Assembly (NCBI GenBank): GCA_044359885.1
Contig: JBIKLI010000236.1
Span: forward strand, 1-7,041
DNA: 7,041 nt
Reading direction: 5' to 3'
DNA from: CAIOSQ01 sp044359885
Lineage (GTDB): Bacteria > Pseudomonadota > Alphaproteobacteria > CACIAM-22H2
The position numbers and the translations under genes are program-made. Shown one piece after another: positions 1 to 6,430 of the stretch (positions within the stretch are counted from its first letter, which is position 1; each line of letters begins with the position of its first letter). Below the pieces are notes generated by a model. The model worked only from the letters and a program-made list of their open reading frames with translations, was not told the origin of the DNA and did no database searches.

Positions 1-35
1 GACAGGAGCGTCGAAGGCGGCAGCGCGTCATTCAT
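1..35 (-). CDS. Probable DppC-type ABC transporter permease, first 11 codons only (partial)
   Basis: An ATG at 35-33 opens a frame that reads MNDALPPSTLL and then runs off the left edge of the window. It overlaps the end of the upstream permease gene by 8 nt (the octamer ATGAATGA holds this ATG and the upstream TGA stop). In peptide/nickel-type importer operons the gene after the DppB-type permease is nearly always the second, DppC-type permease, and these commonly begin with a short polar N-terminal tail before the first membrane helix, which fits. No clear Shine-Dalgarno sequence precedes it, so translation is probably coupled to the upstream gene. A second ATG at 31-29, in another frame, would read MTRCRLRRSC; it is less like a DppC start. 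The identity rests on position, not on domain evidence. Confidence 0.55.
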   Translation of the reverse strand, partial: MNDALPPSTLL

Positions 36-972
36 AGCGCACGCGCGGATCGACCAGGGCGTAGAGCACGTCGACGACGAGATTGATCACGACGAACATC
101 GCCGCCGTCACGAGCAGCCCGCCCTGGATGACGGGGTAGTCGCGGCTCATGATCGAATTCGCCAGCAGGCGGCCCAGCCCCGGCAGCGAGTAGACGGTCT
201 CGATCACCACCGACCCCGACAGCAGCAGGCTGAAGATGATGCCGATGATGGTGATGACCGGGATCAGCGCGTTCTTGAGCGCGTGCTTGCCGACGACGCT
301 GGCCACGGGCAGCCCCTTGGCGCGTGCGGTCCGGACATAGTCCTGGCGAAGGATCTCCAGCATCGCCGAGCGCGTGATCCGGGCGAGCAGGCCGATCTGC
401 AGCAATCCGAGCGAGAGTGCGGGCAGGAACAGGCTCTTGAACCAGGGGACGAACCCCTGGGCCATCGGCACGTATCCCCCAGCCGGAAACAGATCGAGGG
501 TCACAGAGAACAGGACGATCAGCATCAGCGCCAGCCAGAAATTCGGCAGCGAGACGCCGAGCAGGGCCACGGTCATGACCACCTGGTCCACCCAGCTGTT
601 CTGCCGCATCGCGGCCAGGATCCCCGCCGGCACGGCGATCGCCAGCGTGAAGGCGAAGGACAGAAGCGCCAGGGCCAAGGTGACGGGTATCCGCTCGGCG
701 ATGGCCCGGCTCACCGTGCGACCGAGCAGGATCGACCGGCCCAGATCGCCCTGGGCCAGCCCGGCATACCAGCGGCCGAGCTGCACGAGGAACGGCTGGT
801 CGAGGCCCAGCTGCTCGCGCACGCCGTCGACCTCGGCCTTGGTCGCCTGTGGTCCCGCCATCACCGCCGCCGGGTCTCCCGGCACCATCTGCATGATGCT
901 GAACGAGACCAGCGTGACGATCAGCATCACCGGGACCGCGGCCAGCAGCCGCTGAACGACATAGCGGAGCAT
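28..972 (-). CDS. ABC transporter permease, DppB/OppB type (peptide/nickel family)
   Basis: This 314-residue inner-membrane protein is one of the two permease subunits of a peptide/opine/nickel-class ABC importer. It starts with MLRYVVQRLL, the usual opening of DppB-type proteins, followed by a first helix at about 9-29 and the conserved MVPGDP loop at 29-34. A periplasmic segment with LGLDQP (55-60) and GDLGRS (75-80) follows, then helices near 97-121, 133-160, 180-199, 236-258 and 283-307. The EAA loop that docks onto the ATPase is at about 214-238 (RTARAKG, then the G of VVGKHALKNALIP). SLPGLGRLL (262-270) and the C-terminal VDPRVRYE are also typical. Length matches the family. It lies 51 nt after the substrate-binding protein gene and overlaps the next gene by 8 nt, so it belongs to that operon. 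The substrate cannot be read from this subunit; dipeptides, oligopeptides, opines, glutathione or nickel chelates are all possible. Confidence 0.95.
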   Translation of the reverse strand: MLRYVVQRLLAAVPVMLIVTLVSFSIMQMVPGDPAAVMAGPQATKAEVDGVREQLGLDQPFLVQLGRWYAGLAQGDLGRSILLGRTVSRAIAERIPVTLALALLSFAFTLAIAVPAGILAAMRQNSWVDQVVMTVALLGVSLPNFWLALMLIVLFSVTLDLFPAGGYVPMAQGFVPWFKSLFLPALSLGLLQIGLLARITRSAMLEILRQDYVRTARAKGLPVASVVGKHALKNALIPVITIIGIIFSLLLSGSVVIETVYSLPGLGRLLANSIMSRDYPVIQGGLLVTAAMFVVINLVVDVLYALVDPRVRYE

Positions 973-997
973 GCGCGACCGGCAGCGGACGGGATGG

Positions 998-1011
998 CCG
1001 GCAGACGCCGG
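998..1011 (-). promoter_or_regulatory. Small GC-rich hairpin between binding-protein and permease genes
   Basis: In the 51-nt spacer between the substrate-binding protein stop (1024-1026) and the permease ATG (970-972) the transcript reads CCGGC-GTCT-GCCGG: a perfect 5-bp all-G/C stem with a 4-nt loop. There is no following U-run, so it is not a standard intrinsic terminator. In known ABC importer operons, hairpins at this junction protect the upstream mRNA from 3' degradation or reduce read-through, giving more binding protein than permease. That role here is an inference from position; stems of this size also arise by chance in GC-rich DNA. Confidence 0.35.
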
Positions 1012-1023
1012 AGCGCCGCCCGA

Positions 1024-2598
1024 TCAGCCCTCGATCCAGACGTTCCACAGCCGCGGGATGCGGAACGGCACGAAGCCCCTGACCGAGCTGCGGGCCGCCT
1101 GGACCTTCGTCAGGTCGCCGATCTTGAGCATGCTGACCTGGTCGAAGATGCGGGCCTGCGCCTTGGCGAAGCTCGCCTTGCGCGCCTCCAGCGTCGTGCC
1201 CGCGAGCATCTCGGCGTAGATCGCCGTGAGCACCTCGTCGCGCCGGTGGTTGACGACGCTGTCCCCGACCATCAGCACGATGGCGCCGAACGGCCCTACC
1301 GCGGGCCCGGTGCCGAGACCGGTGAACGACAGATGCCAGCCGCCGTCGGCGCGGCGCTGGCGCGCGGTCTGCGTCGGCAGGTCGACGGGGTCCAGCCGCG
1401 CCCTGAAGCCGATCTGCTTGAGCTGCTCGGTCAGCACGACCGACGCGTCGTAGATGCTCTGGTACGCGGTCACCGTCATGACCACGATCTCTTCACCCTT
1501 GTAGCCGGCGGCCTTGAGAAGTTCGGCGGCCTTCTTGCGGTCGTTGACGTTGTAGAATTCCTTTCCGGCGTCGTTGTAGTAGGGCGTGCCGGGATACTGG
1601 AAACCGGGCTGGAGGTCGAACGCGCCATCCGTCGCGACGTCCATGATCTCGTCCATGTCGAGACCGATCTGCATCGCGCGCCGGATCTCGACCCGGTCGA
1701 AGGGCGGGTTGGAATGGTTGACCCAGGCGCCATGGATCCACCAGCGCGGCACCGGATAGAGAACGAGGTTCCGGTTGTCCTTGAGCCGCTTCGCGGCCTT
1801 GGTCGGCACGTCCTCCGAGATGTGGAACTGACCGGTTTCGAGGCCGGCGACGCGCGCCACCGGCTCCTTGACGTAGCGGAAGTCGAGCTCGTCGAACCAG
1901 GCGGTCTTGTGGCCTCCGAAGCCATCGGTGCCCTTGTGCCTCGTATCCGGGCTGTACCCATCGAACCTGCGGAGCCGGACATGGCTGTCGGCGACCCACT
2001 CGACAAGCTGGTAGGGGCCCGTCCCGATGATGTCGATCCTGCCGCCCGGAACGTCGCGCTGCTCGGCCGGGACGATCACGATCGGATTGGCGAACTGCGA
2101 GATCTCCTCGAGGAAGACTGGCACCGGCGTCTTCAGGACGATCCGGAACGTGTCCAGATCGGGCGCGCTCATCGAAGCGACCGGCGTCAGGATGGATTTC
2201 TGGATGCCGAACTTCGCGAAGCGCTCGAACGAGGCAAGGACGTCCGCGGATGTCAGCGGCTTCCCGTTGTGGAACTTCACGCCGCGACGGATCCTGAAGC
2301 TGTAGGTCAGGCCGTCGGCCGACTGCTCCAGGCTTTCCGCCAGTTCGAGCATCGGCGCGTTGCGTTCGTCGCGCGTGATCAGCTGCTCGTAGATCTGCAT
2401 GGAGACGTTGCGCGTCGCGATCGCGGTCGCGAAATGCATGTCGAGGGTCGGCGGTCCTGCCTCCTGCGCGATCACGGCCGTTCCGCCGCGCCGTTGCGCC
2501 TCGGCCTGCAGCGGCATGAACGCGACGAGCGCCACGAGCGCCGCCCCGACGATCGTCCGCGCGACGCGCGCAAAGATCGGCTTTGTTCCCTGTTCCAT
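1024..2598 (-). CDS. ABC transporter periplasmic substrate-binding protein (SBP_bac_5, DppA/OppA-like)
   Basis: This 524-residue protein should capture the ligand in the periplasm for the ABC importer encoded just downstream. A Sec signal peptide is clear: positively charged MEQGTKPIFARVAR, hydrophobic core at about 16-30, and a QAEA cleavage site giving a mature protein from about Gln35. The mature part has the family layout: TLDMHFA near 51-57, the signature stretch FRIRRGVKFHNGKPLTSADV at 101-120, IGTGPYQLVEW at 191-201, RRAMQIGLDMDEIM near 306-319, and C-terminal PRLWNVWIEG. Length is usual for the family. The ATG at 2598 is preceded by a run of seven G (2603-2609) ending 4 nt before it, the only Shine-Dalgarno-like sequence available. 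It is the first gene of its operon, with 135 nt upstream. The ligand is not determinable: this family binds peptides, opines, nickel chelates, bile acids, sugars and others, and pocket residues are not conserved enough to call by eye. Confidence 0.93.
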   Translation of the reverse strand: MEQGTKPIFARVARTIVGAALVALVAFMPLQAEAQRRGGTAVIAQEAGPPTLDMHFATAIATRNVSMQIYEQLITRDERNAPMLELAESLEQSADGLTYSFRIRRGVKFHNGKPLTSADVLASFERFAKFGIQKSILTPVASMSAPDLDTFRIVLKTPVPVFLEEISQFANPIVIVPAEQRDVPGGRIDIIGTGPYQLVEWVADSHVRLRRFDGYSPDTRHKGTDGFGGHKTAWFDELDFRYVKEPVARVAGLETGQFHISEDVPTKAAKRLKDNRNLVLYPVPRWWIHGAWVNHSNPPFDRVEIRRAMQIGLDMDEIMDVATDGAFDLQPGFQYPGTPYYNDAGKEFYNVNDRKKAAELLKAAGYKGEEIVVMTVTAYQSIYDASVVLTEQLKQIGFRARLDPVDLPTQTARQRRADGGWHLSFTGLGTGPAVGPFGAIVLMVGDSVVNHRRDEVLTAIYAEMLAGTTLEARKASFAKAQARIFDQVSMLKIGDLTKVQAARSSVRGFVPFRIPRLWNVWIEG

Positions 2599-2626
2599 CG
2601 ATCCCCCCCAGGCCCGAGTTGGTTCG

Positions 2627-2655
2627 ACGATAGCTGACCGGCAGGACCGGATCCA
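2627..2655 (-). promoter_or_regulatory. Weak sigma70-like promoter candidate for the ABC importer operon
   Basis: Reading the minus strand, TATCGT (2632-2627) shares four of six bases with the -10 consensus, and 17 nt upstream TGGATC (2655-2650) shares three of six with the -35 consensus. The -10 ends 28 nt before the start codon of the binding-protein gene, leaving room for a short leader. The match is poor, but this is the largest spacer in the window and the likely boundary between two transcription units, so a promoter should lie about here. Alphaproteobacterial promoters often deviate from the E. coli consensus. Confidence 0.2.
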
Positions 2656-2703
2656 GGCCCCCCGCCCGAGCCGGGGCGCGAAAACGGCGACCTGCGTGCC
2701 CGC

Positions 2704-2715
2704 CCGGCGCGCCGG
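2704..2715. repeat. 12-bp perfect palindrome in the inter-operon spacer
   Basis: The sequence CCGGCGCGCCGG is self-complementary over all 12 bases and starts about 18 nt after the stop codon of the MFS gene. As a palindrome without spacer it would make only a strained RNA hairpin, and no U-run follows directly (the nearest is four U at 2684-2681, about 20 nt further). It could be a dimeric protein-binding site, part of a weak terminator, or chance in a GC-rich region. The palindrome is seen directly; no function can be assigned. Confidence 0.4.
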
Positions 2716-2733
2716 AACGACGACGACGCCGGT

Positions 2734-4224
2734 CTAGCGCTTGCCGCTCATCGCCGGGCTCGTGCGCAGCGGCAGGGTCGCGACGCGGGTATAGATCGCC
2801 CAGCCGATCAGGATCTGCAGGGCCACGGCAACGAACAGCCAGCGAAAGGCGCCGGCGACCAGGGCCCGCTCGGCGGCGCCCAGCTGGGCGCGGACCAGGT
2901 CGTCGAGGCCGCGCAGGTCGCCCGTGCGCGGCACCAGCGCCAGCACCAGCGCCGTCGCGGCAGCGGCGCCGACCGCACCGCCCAGCGAACGCGCATAGGC
3001 GACCGCGCCGGTCACGGCGCCGACGTCGCGCGGCGACACCGCATTCTGCGCCGCCACGATCGCGGTCGGGAAGATCGGGCCGATGCCGAGCCCGACACCG
3101 AGCATCATCGCCGCCGCCGCCCAGGGCCCCGCATGGTCGATCCCGGCCGCGAAGGCCAGCGCCGACGCCGCCGCGAGCGGAAAGCCCAGCACGGGGGGCA
3201 GCCGGTAGTCGCCGGTCCGGCGCAGATAGCGGCCCGACAGATACGCGGTGATCGTGGTCGAGAAGGTCAGAAGGATCATCAGCAGCCCGGCATCGCCCGG
3301 GCTCAGCAGCAGCACGACCTGCAGGAAGACCGGCAGCGTGATCGCGAGCGCGAGATAGGCGCCGAAGCCGAAGAACATCGCCGGCAGGATCCGTCCGACG
3401 ACGCGGTCGCGGGCGAAGACGGGCGAGAAGACCGGCTCGTCGAGCCCGTGCTGTCGCCGCCAGAACAGCCAGCCGCAGAGGGCGGCGAGCGCCGCCGCGC
3501 CCAGGACCGGCGCCGACAGCCAGGGATGGCGCACGCCGCCCCAGGACAGCGCGAAGAGCAGCGCCGTGGTCGCCACCGGCAGCAGCGCGAGGCTGGGCGC
3601 ATCGATGCGTCCCGGCATGTGGCGGGCCGGCAGCTTGCGCAGCACGCTGTCCACCGCCACCAGCGCGCACAGCCCGAGCGGCAGGTTGATCCAGAAGATC
3701 CACTGCCAGCCCAGATGCTGGGTGAGCGCGCCGCCGACCGTCGGCCCGAGCAGCGACGCCGCCGCCCACATGCCCGAGAAATGGGCCGCGTAGCGCCCGC
3801 GGTCGCGCGGGCTGACCACGTCGGCGACGATGGTCTGGGCCAGCGTCACCAGCGCGCCGCCGCCGACCCCCTTGAGCGCGCGCGCGGCGATCAGCGCCTC
3901 CATGCTGCTGGCGAGCGCGCAGAACACCGAGGCGAGCACGAAGATCGCCAGCGCCGCCAGCATCAACGGGCGGCGCCCGTGGATGTCGCTGAGCTTGCCG
4001 ACGACGGCGGTCGCGCAGACCGAGCTGACCAGATACGCGGTCACGACCCAGGACAGCAGCGCCACGTCGCCCAGATCGCGGGCGATCGAGGGCAGCGCGG
4101 TGGCGACGATCGTCTGGTCGAGCGCGGAGATGAACATCGCGATCATCGCGCCGACGAGGACGAGCCTCAGGTCGCGCGGCGCGATCGCGGGGGCGGACGT
4201 CGCGGCGGGATCGGATGCGTGCAT
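2734..4224 (-). CDS. MFS multidrug exporter, DHA2 family (EmrB/QacA type, 14 helices)
   Basis: This 496-residue inner-membrane protein is a proton-driven exporter of the drug:H+ antiporter 2 group. After a short Ala/Pro-rich cytoplasmic tail (1-19), helix 1 carries the DHA motif LDQTIVATALPSIA (35-48). Motif A, GKLSDIHGRRP, lies in the loop after helix 2 (76-86); the motif-B arginine is in AARALKGVGGG (113-123); and the antiporter motif C includes GPTVGGAL (160-167). The second half has AVSPRDVGAVTGAVAYARSL (395-414), typical of DHA2 proteins. Length and hydrophobic pattern fit 14 helices. It follows tlyA by 33 nt and is probably the last gene of that unit. No good Shine-Dalgarno sequence precedes the ATG at 4224, but no better in-frame start exists and the N-terminus is normal for the family. 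No membrane-fusion partner (EmrA type) is next to it, so it may act alone, moving substrate only across the inner membrane. The substrate is unknown. Confidence 0.93.
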   Translation of the reverse strand: MHASDPAATSAPAIAPRDLRLVLVGAMIAMFISALDQTIVATALPSIARDLGDVALLSWVVTAYLVSSVCATAVVGKLSDIHGRRPLMLAALAIFVLASVFCALASSMEALIAARALKGVGGGALVTLAQTIVADVVSPRDRGRYAAHFSGMWAAASLLGPTVGGALTQHLGWQWIFWINLPLGLCALVAVDSVLRKLPARHMPGRIDAPSLALLPVATTALLFALSWGGVRHPWLSAPVLGAAALAALCGWLFWRRQHGLDEPVFSPVFARDRVVGRILPAMFFGFGAYLALAITLPVFLQVVLLLSPGDAGLLMILLTFSTTITAYLSGRYLRRTGDYRLPPVLGFPLAAASALAFAAGIDHAGPWAAAAMMLGVGLGIGPIFPTAIVAAQNAVSPRDVGAVTGAVAYARSLGGAVGAAAATALVLALVPRTGDLRGLDDLVRAQLGAAERALVAGAFRWLFVAVALQILIGWAIYTRVATLPLRTSPAMSGKR

Positions 4225-4257
4225 GCTTGCGTCGCGGTCACCGGGCGCAGGGGCGGA

Positions 4258-4995
4258 TCAGCCCTTGCGCGCGGCGACCAGGAACTCCCTGTTGCCTTCG
4301 GGGCCCAGGATAGGGCTCTCGACGATCCCTGCAACCTGCCATCCTTGCGTGGGCAGCCATGCGGCGATGCGCGCGCAGACCTCGGCGTGCAGCGCCGGAT
4401 CGCGCACCACCCCGCCCTTGCCGACCCGCGCCGCCCCGACCTCGAATTGCGGCTTGATCAGCGCCACCATCCAGGCGCCGGACCGCGCCAGCGCCAGCGC
4501 CGCCGGCAGCACGGTCTCGAGGCCGATGAAGCTGGCGTCGCAGACGACGAGATCGACCGGCTCGGGGATCCGCCCGCGGTCGAGATGCCGCGCGTTGGTC
4601 TTCTCGTGGACGACGACGCGCGGATCCTGGCGCAGCTTCCAGGCCAGCTGGCCATGGCCGACATCGACCGCGTGGACGCGCGCCGCGCCGCGCGCGAGCA
4701 GCACGTCGGTGAAGCCGCCGGTGGAGGCGCCGATGTCCAGCGCCGTGACGCCGGCCGCGTCGATGCCGAAGGCGGCCAGCGCATGGTCGAGCTTGAGCCC
4801 GCCGCGGCTGACCCAGGGATGGTCGCGTCCACGCAGATCGAGCGGCTGGTCGTCGGCGACCGGGGTCCCGGCCTTGTCGATGCGCTGCGTGCCGCTGAAG
4901 ACGAGCCCGGCCAGGATCACCGCCTGGGCCCGCGCGCGGCTCTCGACCAGCCCGCGTTCGACCAGCGCCACGTCGGCGCGCCGGCGCCCGGTCAT
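4258..4995 (-). CDS. tlyA: TlyA family rRNA (cytidine-2'-O)-methyltransferase
   Basis: This 245-residue cytoplasmic enzyme is predicted to transfer a methyl group from S-adenosylmethionine to the 2'-O of a cytidine in rRNA. An N-terminal S4 RNA-binding domain covers about 1-60 (RADVALVERGLVESRARAQA, 6-25). A short linker with HPWVSRGGLKL follows, then a Rossmann methyltransferase domain with the SAM-binding stretch DIGASTGGFTDVLL (87-100). The K-D-K-E tetrad is present: K68 (GGLK), D153 (VCDASFI), K181 (LIKPQFE) and E237 (GNREFL), one residue off the numbering I recall for Mycobacterium tuberculosis TlyA (K69, D154, K182, E238). The protein ends soon after the last motif and is shorter than the mycobacterial 268-residue enzyme, which suggests the short (type I) class that methylates only 23S C1920; that is an inference. 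The start is fixed by a 4-nt ATGA overlap with the upstream MATE gene. The frame stays open far upstream inside the MATE gene, but nothing there resembles a protein. Old 'hemolysin' labels for this family are misleading. Confidence 0.95.
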   Translation of the reverse strand: MTGRRRADVALVERGLVESRARAQAVILAGLVFSGTQRIDKAGTPVADDQPLDLRGRDHPWVSRGGLKLDHALAAFGIDAAGVTALDIGASTGGFTDVLLARGAARVHAVDVGHGQLAWKLRQDPRVVVHEKTNARHLDRGRIPEPVDLVVCDASFIGLETVLPAALALARSGAWMVALIKPQFEVGAARVGKGGVVRDPALHAEVCARIAAWLPTQGWQVAGIVESPILGPEGNREFLVAARKG

Positions 4996-6383
4996 CGCAC
5001 CAGCCCCAGCCGCTCGCGCGCCGCGAACCGGGCCGTCGCCAGGACCGCGACGACGGCAAGCCCGATCGCGAGGCCGATCCAGACCCCGACCCCGCCCATG
5101 CCGAAGACGAAGGCCGCGACGCAGCCCGCGGTGAAGCCAAGCGCCCAGTAGCCCAGGGCCGCGATCAGCATCGGGACGCGCGTGTCCTTGAGCCCGCGCA
5201 GAGCGCCCATCGCGATCGCCTGGGCGCCGTCGAAGACCTGGAAGACCGCCGCGACGGCCAGGAATTCGACCGCGTACTGCGCCACGCGCCGGCTCTCCGG
5301 CTGCCCGAAGTCGAGGAACAGCGAGGCGATCGGCCAGCGCAGAAGCCACAGCGCCAAAGCCATCGTCGCCATGAACCCCAGCCCCAGCGCCAGCGCCGCC
5401 CAGCCGGCGCGTCGCACGCCGCCGCGGTCGCCGGCACCGGCGGCGATCCCGACCCGGACGGTCGCCGCCTGCGCGAGCCCGAAGGGCACCATGAAGGTGA
5501 TCGCCGCGCATTGGACCGCGATCTGATGCGCGGCAAGCTGCGCGGTCCCGATCGCGCCGAGAACGTAGACGGCGGCCGCGAAGACGGTGACCTCGAGCAG
5601 CAGCACGCCCGAAACCGGCAGGCCCAGCCGGACCAGCTCGCCGAGGCGCTGCCAATCGGCGCGCCAGAACCGGCCCAGCAGCCGGTAGCGCCGCATCCGC
5701 CGGTCGGCCAGCACGAAACCGAGCAAGGCCAGGAAGGAGAACCAGTTCGCGACCGCGCTCGCCAGCGCCGCGCCGTCCAGCCCCATCTCCGGCATGCCGA
5801 AATGGCCGAAGATCAGGGCGTAGTTGCCAACCGCGTTCAGAACGAAGGCCAGCACCTGGACCAGGAGCGCGGCGCGCGGCCGCTCCAGTACCGCCAGGAA
5901 CTGCCGCAGCACCATGAACCACAGCGACGGCAGCAATCCCCAGGCGAGGATCCCGGCATAGCCCGCCGCCGGGCCGACCAGCGCGGGATCCTGGCGCAGC
6001 AGCAGCAGGATCGGTTCCGTCATCGCGATCACGGCGCAACCGGCGGCGGTCACGATCGCCGCCGCCCAGAAGCCCTGGCGCATGCTGCGCCGCACGTCCC
6101 TGACCCTGCCGCGGCCGCGGCCGATCGCCTGCGCCATCATCGGCGCGGTCGCCATGCACACGCCGTAACCGAAGATGGTGACGATGAAGACCAGATTCCA
6201 TCCCATCGCGCCCGCGGCCAGCGCTTCGGGGCCGAGCCAGCCGAGCATGACGACATCGGCGGTCATGATCGAGACCTGCGCCAGCTGGGTGGCGACGATC
6301 GGCAGCGCCAGATGCCAGGTCGCCGCGATCTCGCGGCGCCAGGCGGCTGCGGCGAGGTCGCGCGCGACGGGATCGGGGATCAT
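4992..6383 (-). CDS. MATE family multidrug efflux transporter, NorM-like
   Basis: This 463-residue inner-membrane protein is a cation-coupled (Na+ or H+) multidrug exporter of the MATE family. It has about 12 hydrophobic helices in two halves. Helix 1 holds LPIVATQLAQ (27-36) and the TADVVMLGWLGPEALAAGA stretch (41-59). Acidic residues important in NorM proteins appear to be kept: D43 in helix 1, E264 in LLLEVTVFA of helix 7, and D385 in VFDGAQAIAMGALRGLKDT (383-401). AAHQIA (284-289) is another family hallmark. I chose the ATG at 6383 (MIPDPVARDL), which lies 47 nt after the upstream stop. An in-frame ATG at 6455 would add 24 non-helical residues and run 25 nt into the ispA-type gene. An AGAAG about 10 nt before the chosen ATG is a weak Shine-Dalgarno. 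The stop overlaps the tlyA start (ATGA). In many alphaproteobacteria dxs sits between ispA and tlyA; here this exporter does. Confidence 0.93.
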   Translation of the reverse strand: MIPDPVARDLAAAAWRREIAATWHLALPIVATQLAQVSIMTADVVMLGWLGPEALAAGAMGWNLVFIVTIFGYGVCMATAPMMAQAIGRGRGRVRDVRRSMRQGFWAAAIVTAAGCAVIAMTEPILLLLRQDPALVGPAAGYAGILAWGLLPSLWFMVLRQFLAVLERPRAALLVQVLAFVLNAVGNYALIFGHFGMPEMGLDGAALASAVANWFSFLALLGFVLADRRMRRYRLLGRFWRADWQRLGELVRLGLPVSGVLLLEVTVFAAAVYVLGAIGTAQLAAHQIAVQCAAITFMVPFGLAQAATVRVGIAAGAGDRGGVRRAGWAALALGLGFMATMALALWLLRWPIASLFLDFGQPESRRVAQYAVEFLAVAAVFQVFDGAQAIAMGALRGLKDTRVPMLIAALGYWALGFTAGCVAAFVFGMGGVGVWIGLAIGLAVVAVLATARFAARERLGLVR

Positions 6384-6430
6384 GGCGCGGGCGCTTCTAG
6401 CTTGTCCCGCGGGCGGAGGGAATGCCGCCG

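Noticed and set aside
283..2637. Plus-strand open frame of 784 codons opposite the permease and binding-protein genes
   Set aside because: Its product is rich in Arg, Asp, His and Gly with no domain, and it lies opposite two genes with clear family motifs. Such frames are expected on the reverse of GC-rich coding DNA.
2681..2704. Possible intrinsic terminator after the MFS gene (4-bp GGCG/CGCC stem followed by four U on the minus strand)
   Set aside because: The stem is only 4 bp with an 11-nt loop and the U-run is short; too weak to call.
1493..3769. Minus-strand open frame of 758 codons spanning the binding-protein gene, spacer and MFS gene in another frame
   Set aside because: It is out of frame with two well-supported genes and crosses the gap between them, with Arg/Ala/Gly-rich low-complexity sequence.
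3133..5151. Plus-strand open frame of 672 codons opposite the MFS and tlyA genes
   Set aside because: Low-complexity Arg/Gln/Asp/Ala composition, no recognisable motif, and it is antisense to two confident genes; a codon-bias shadow.
4258..6201. A 647-residue reading of the tlyA frame, which might suggest a fusion protein
   Set aside because: The first 400 or so residues are the MATE gene read in the wrong frame and show no domain. Homology to TlyA begins right at the ATG at 4995.
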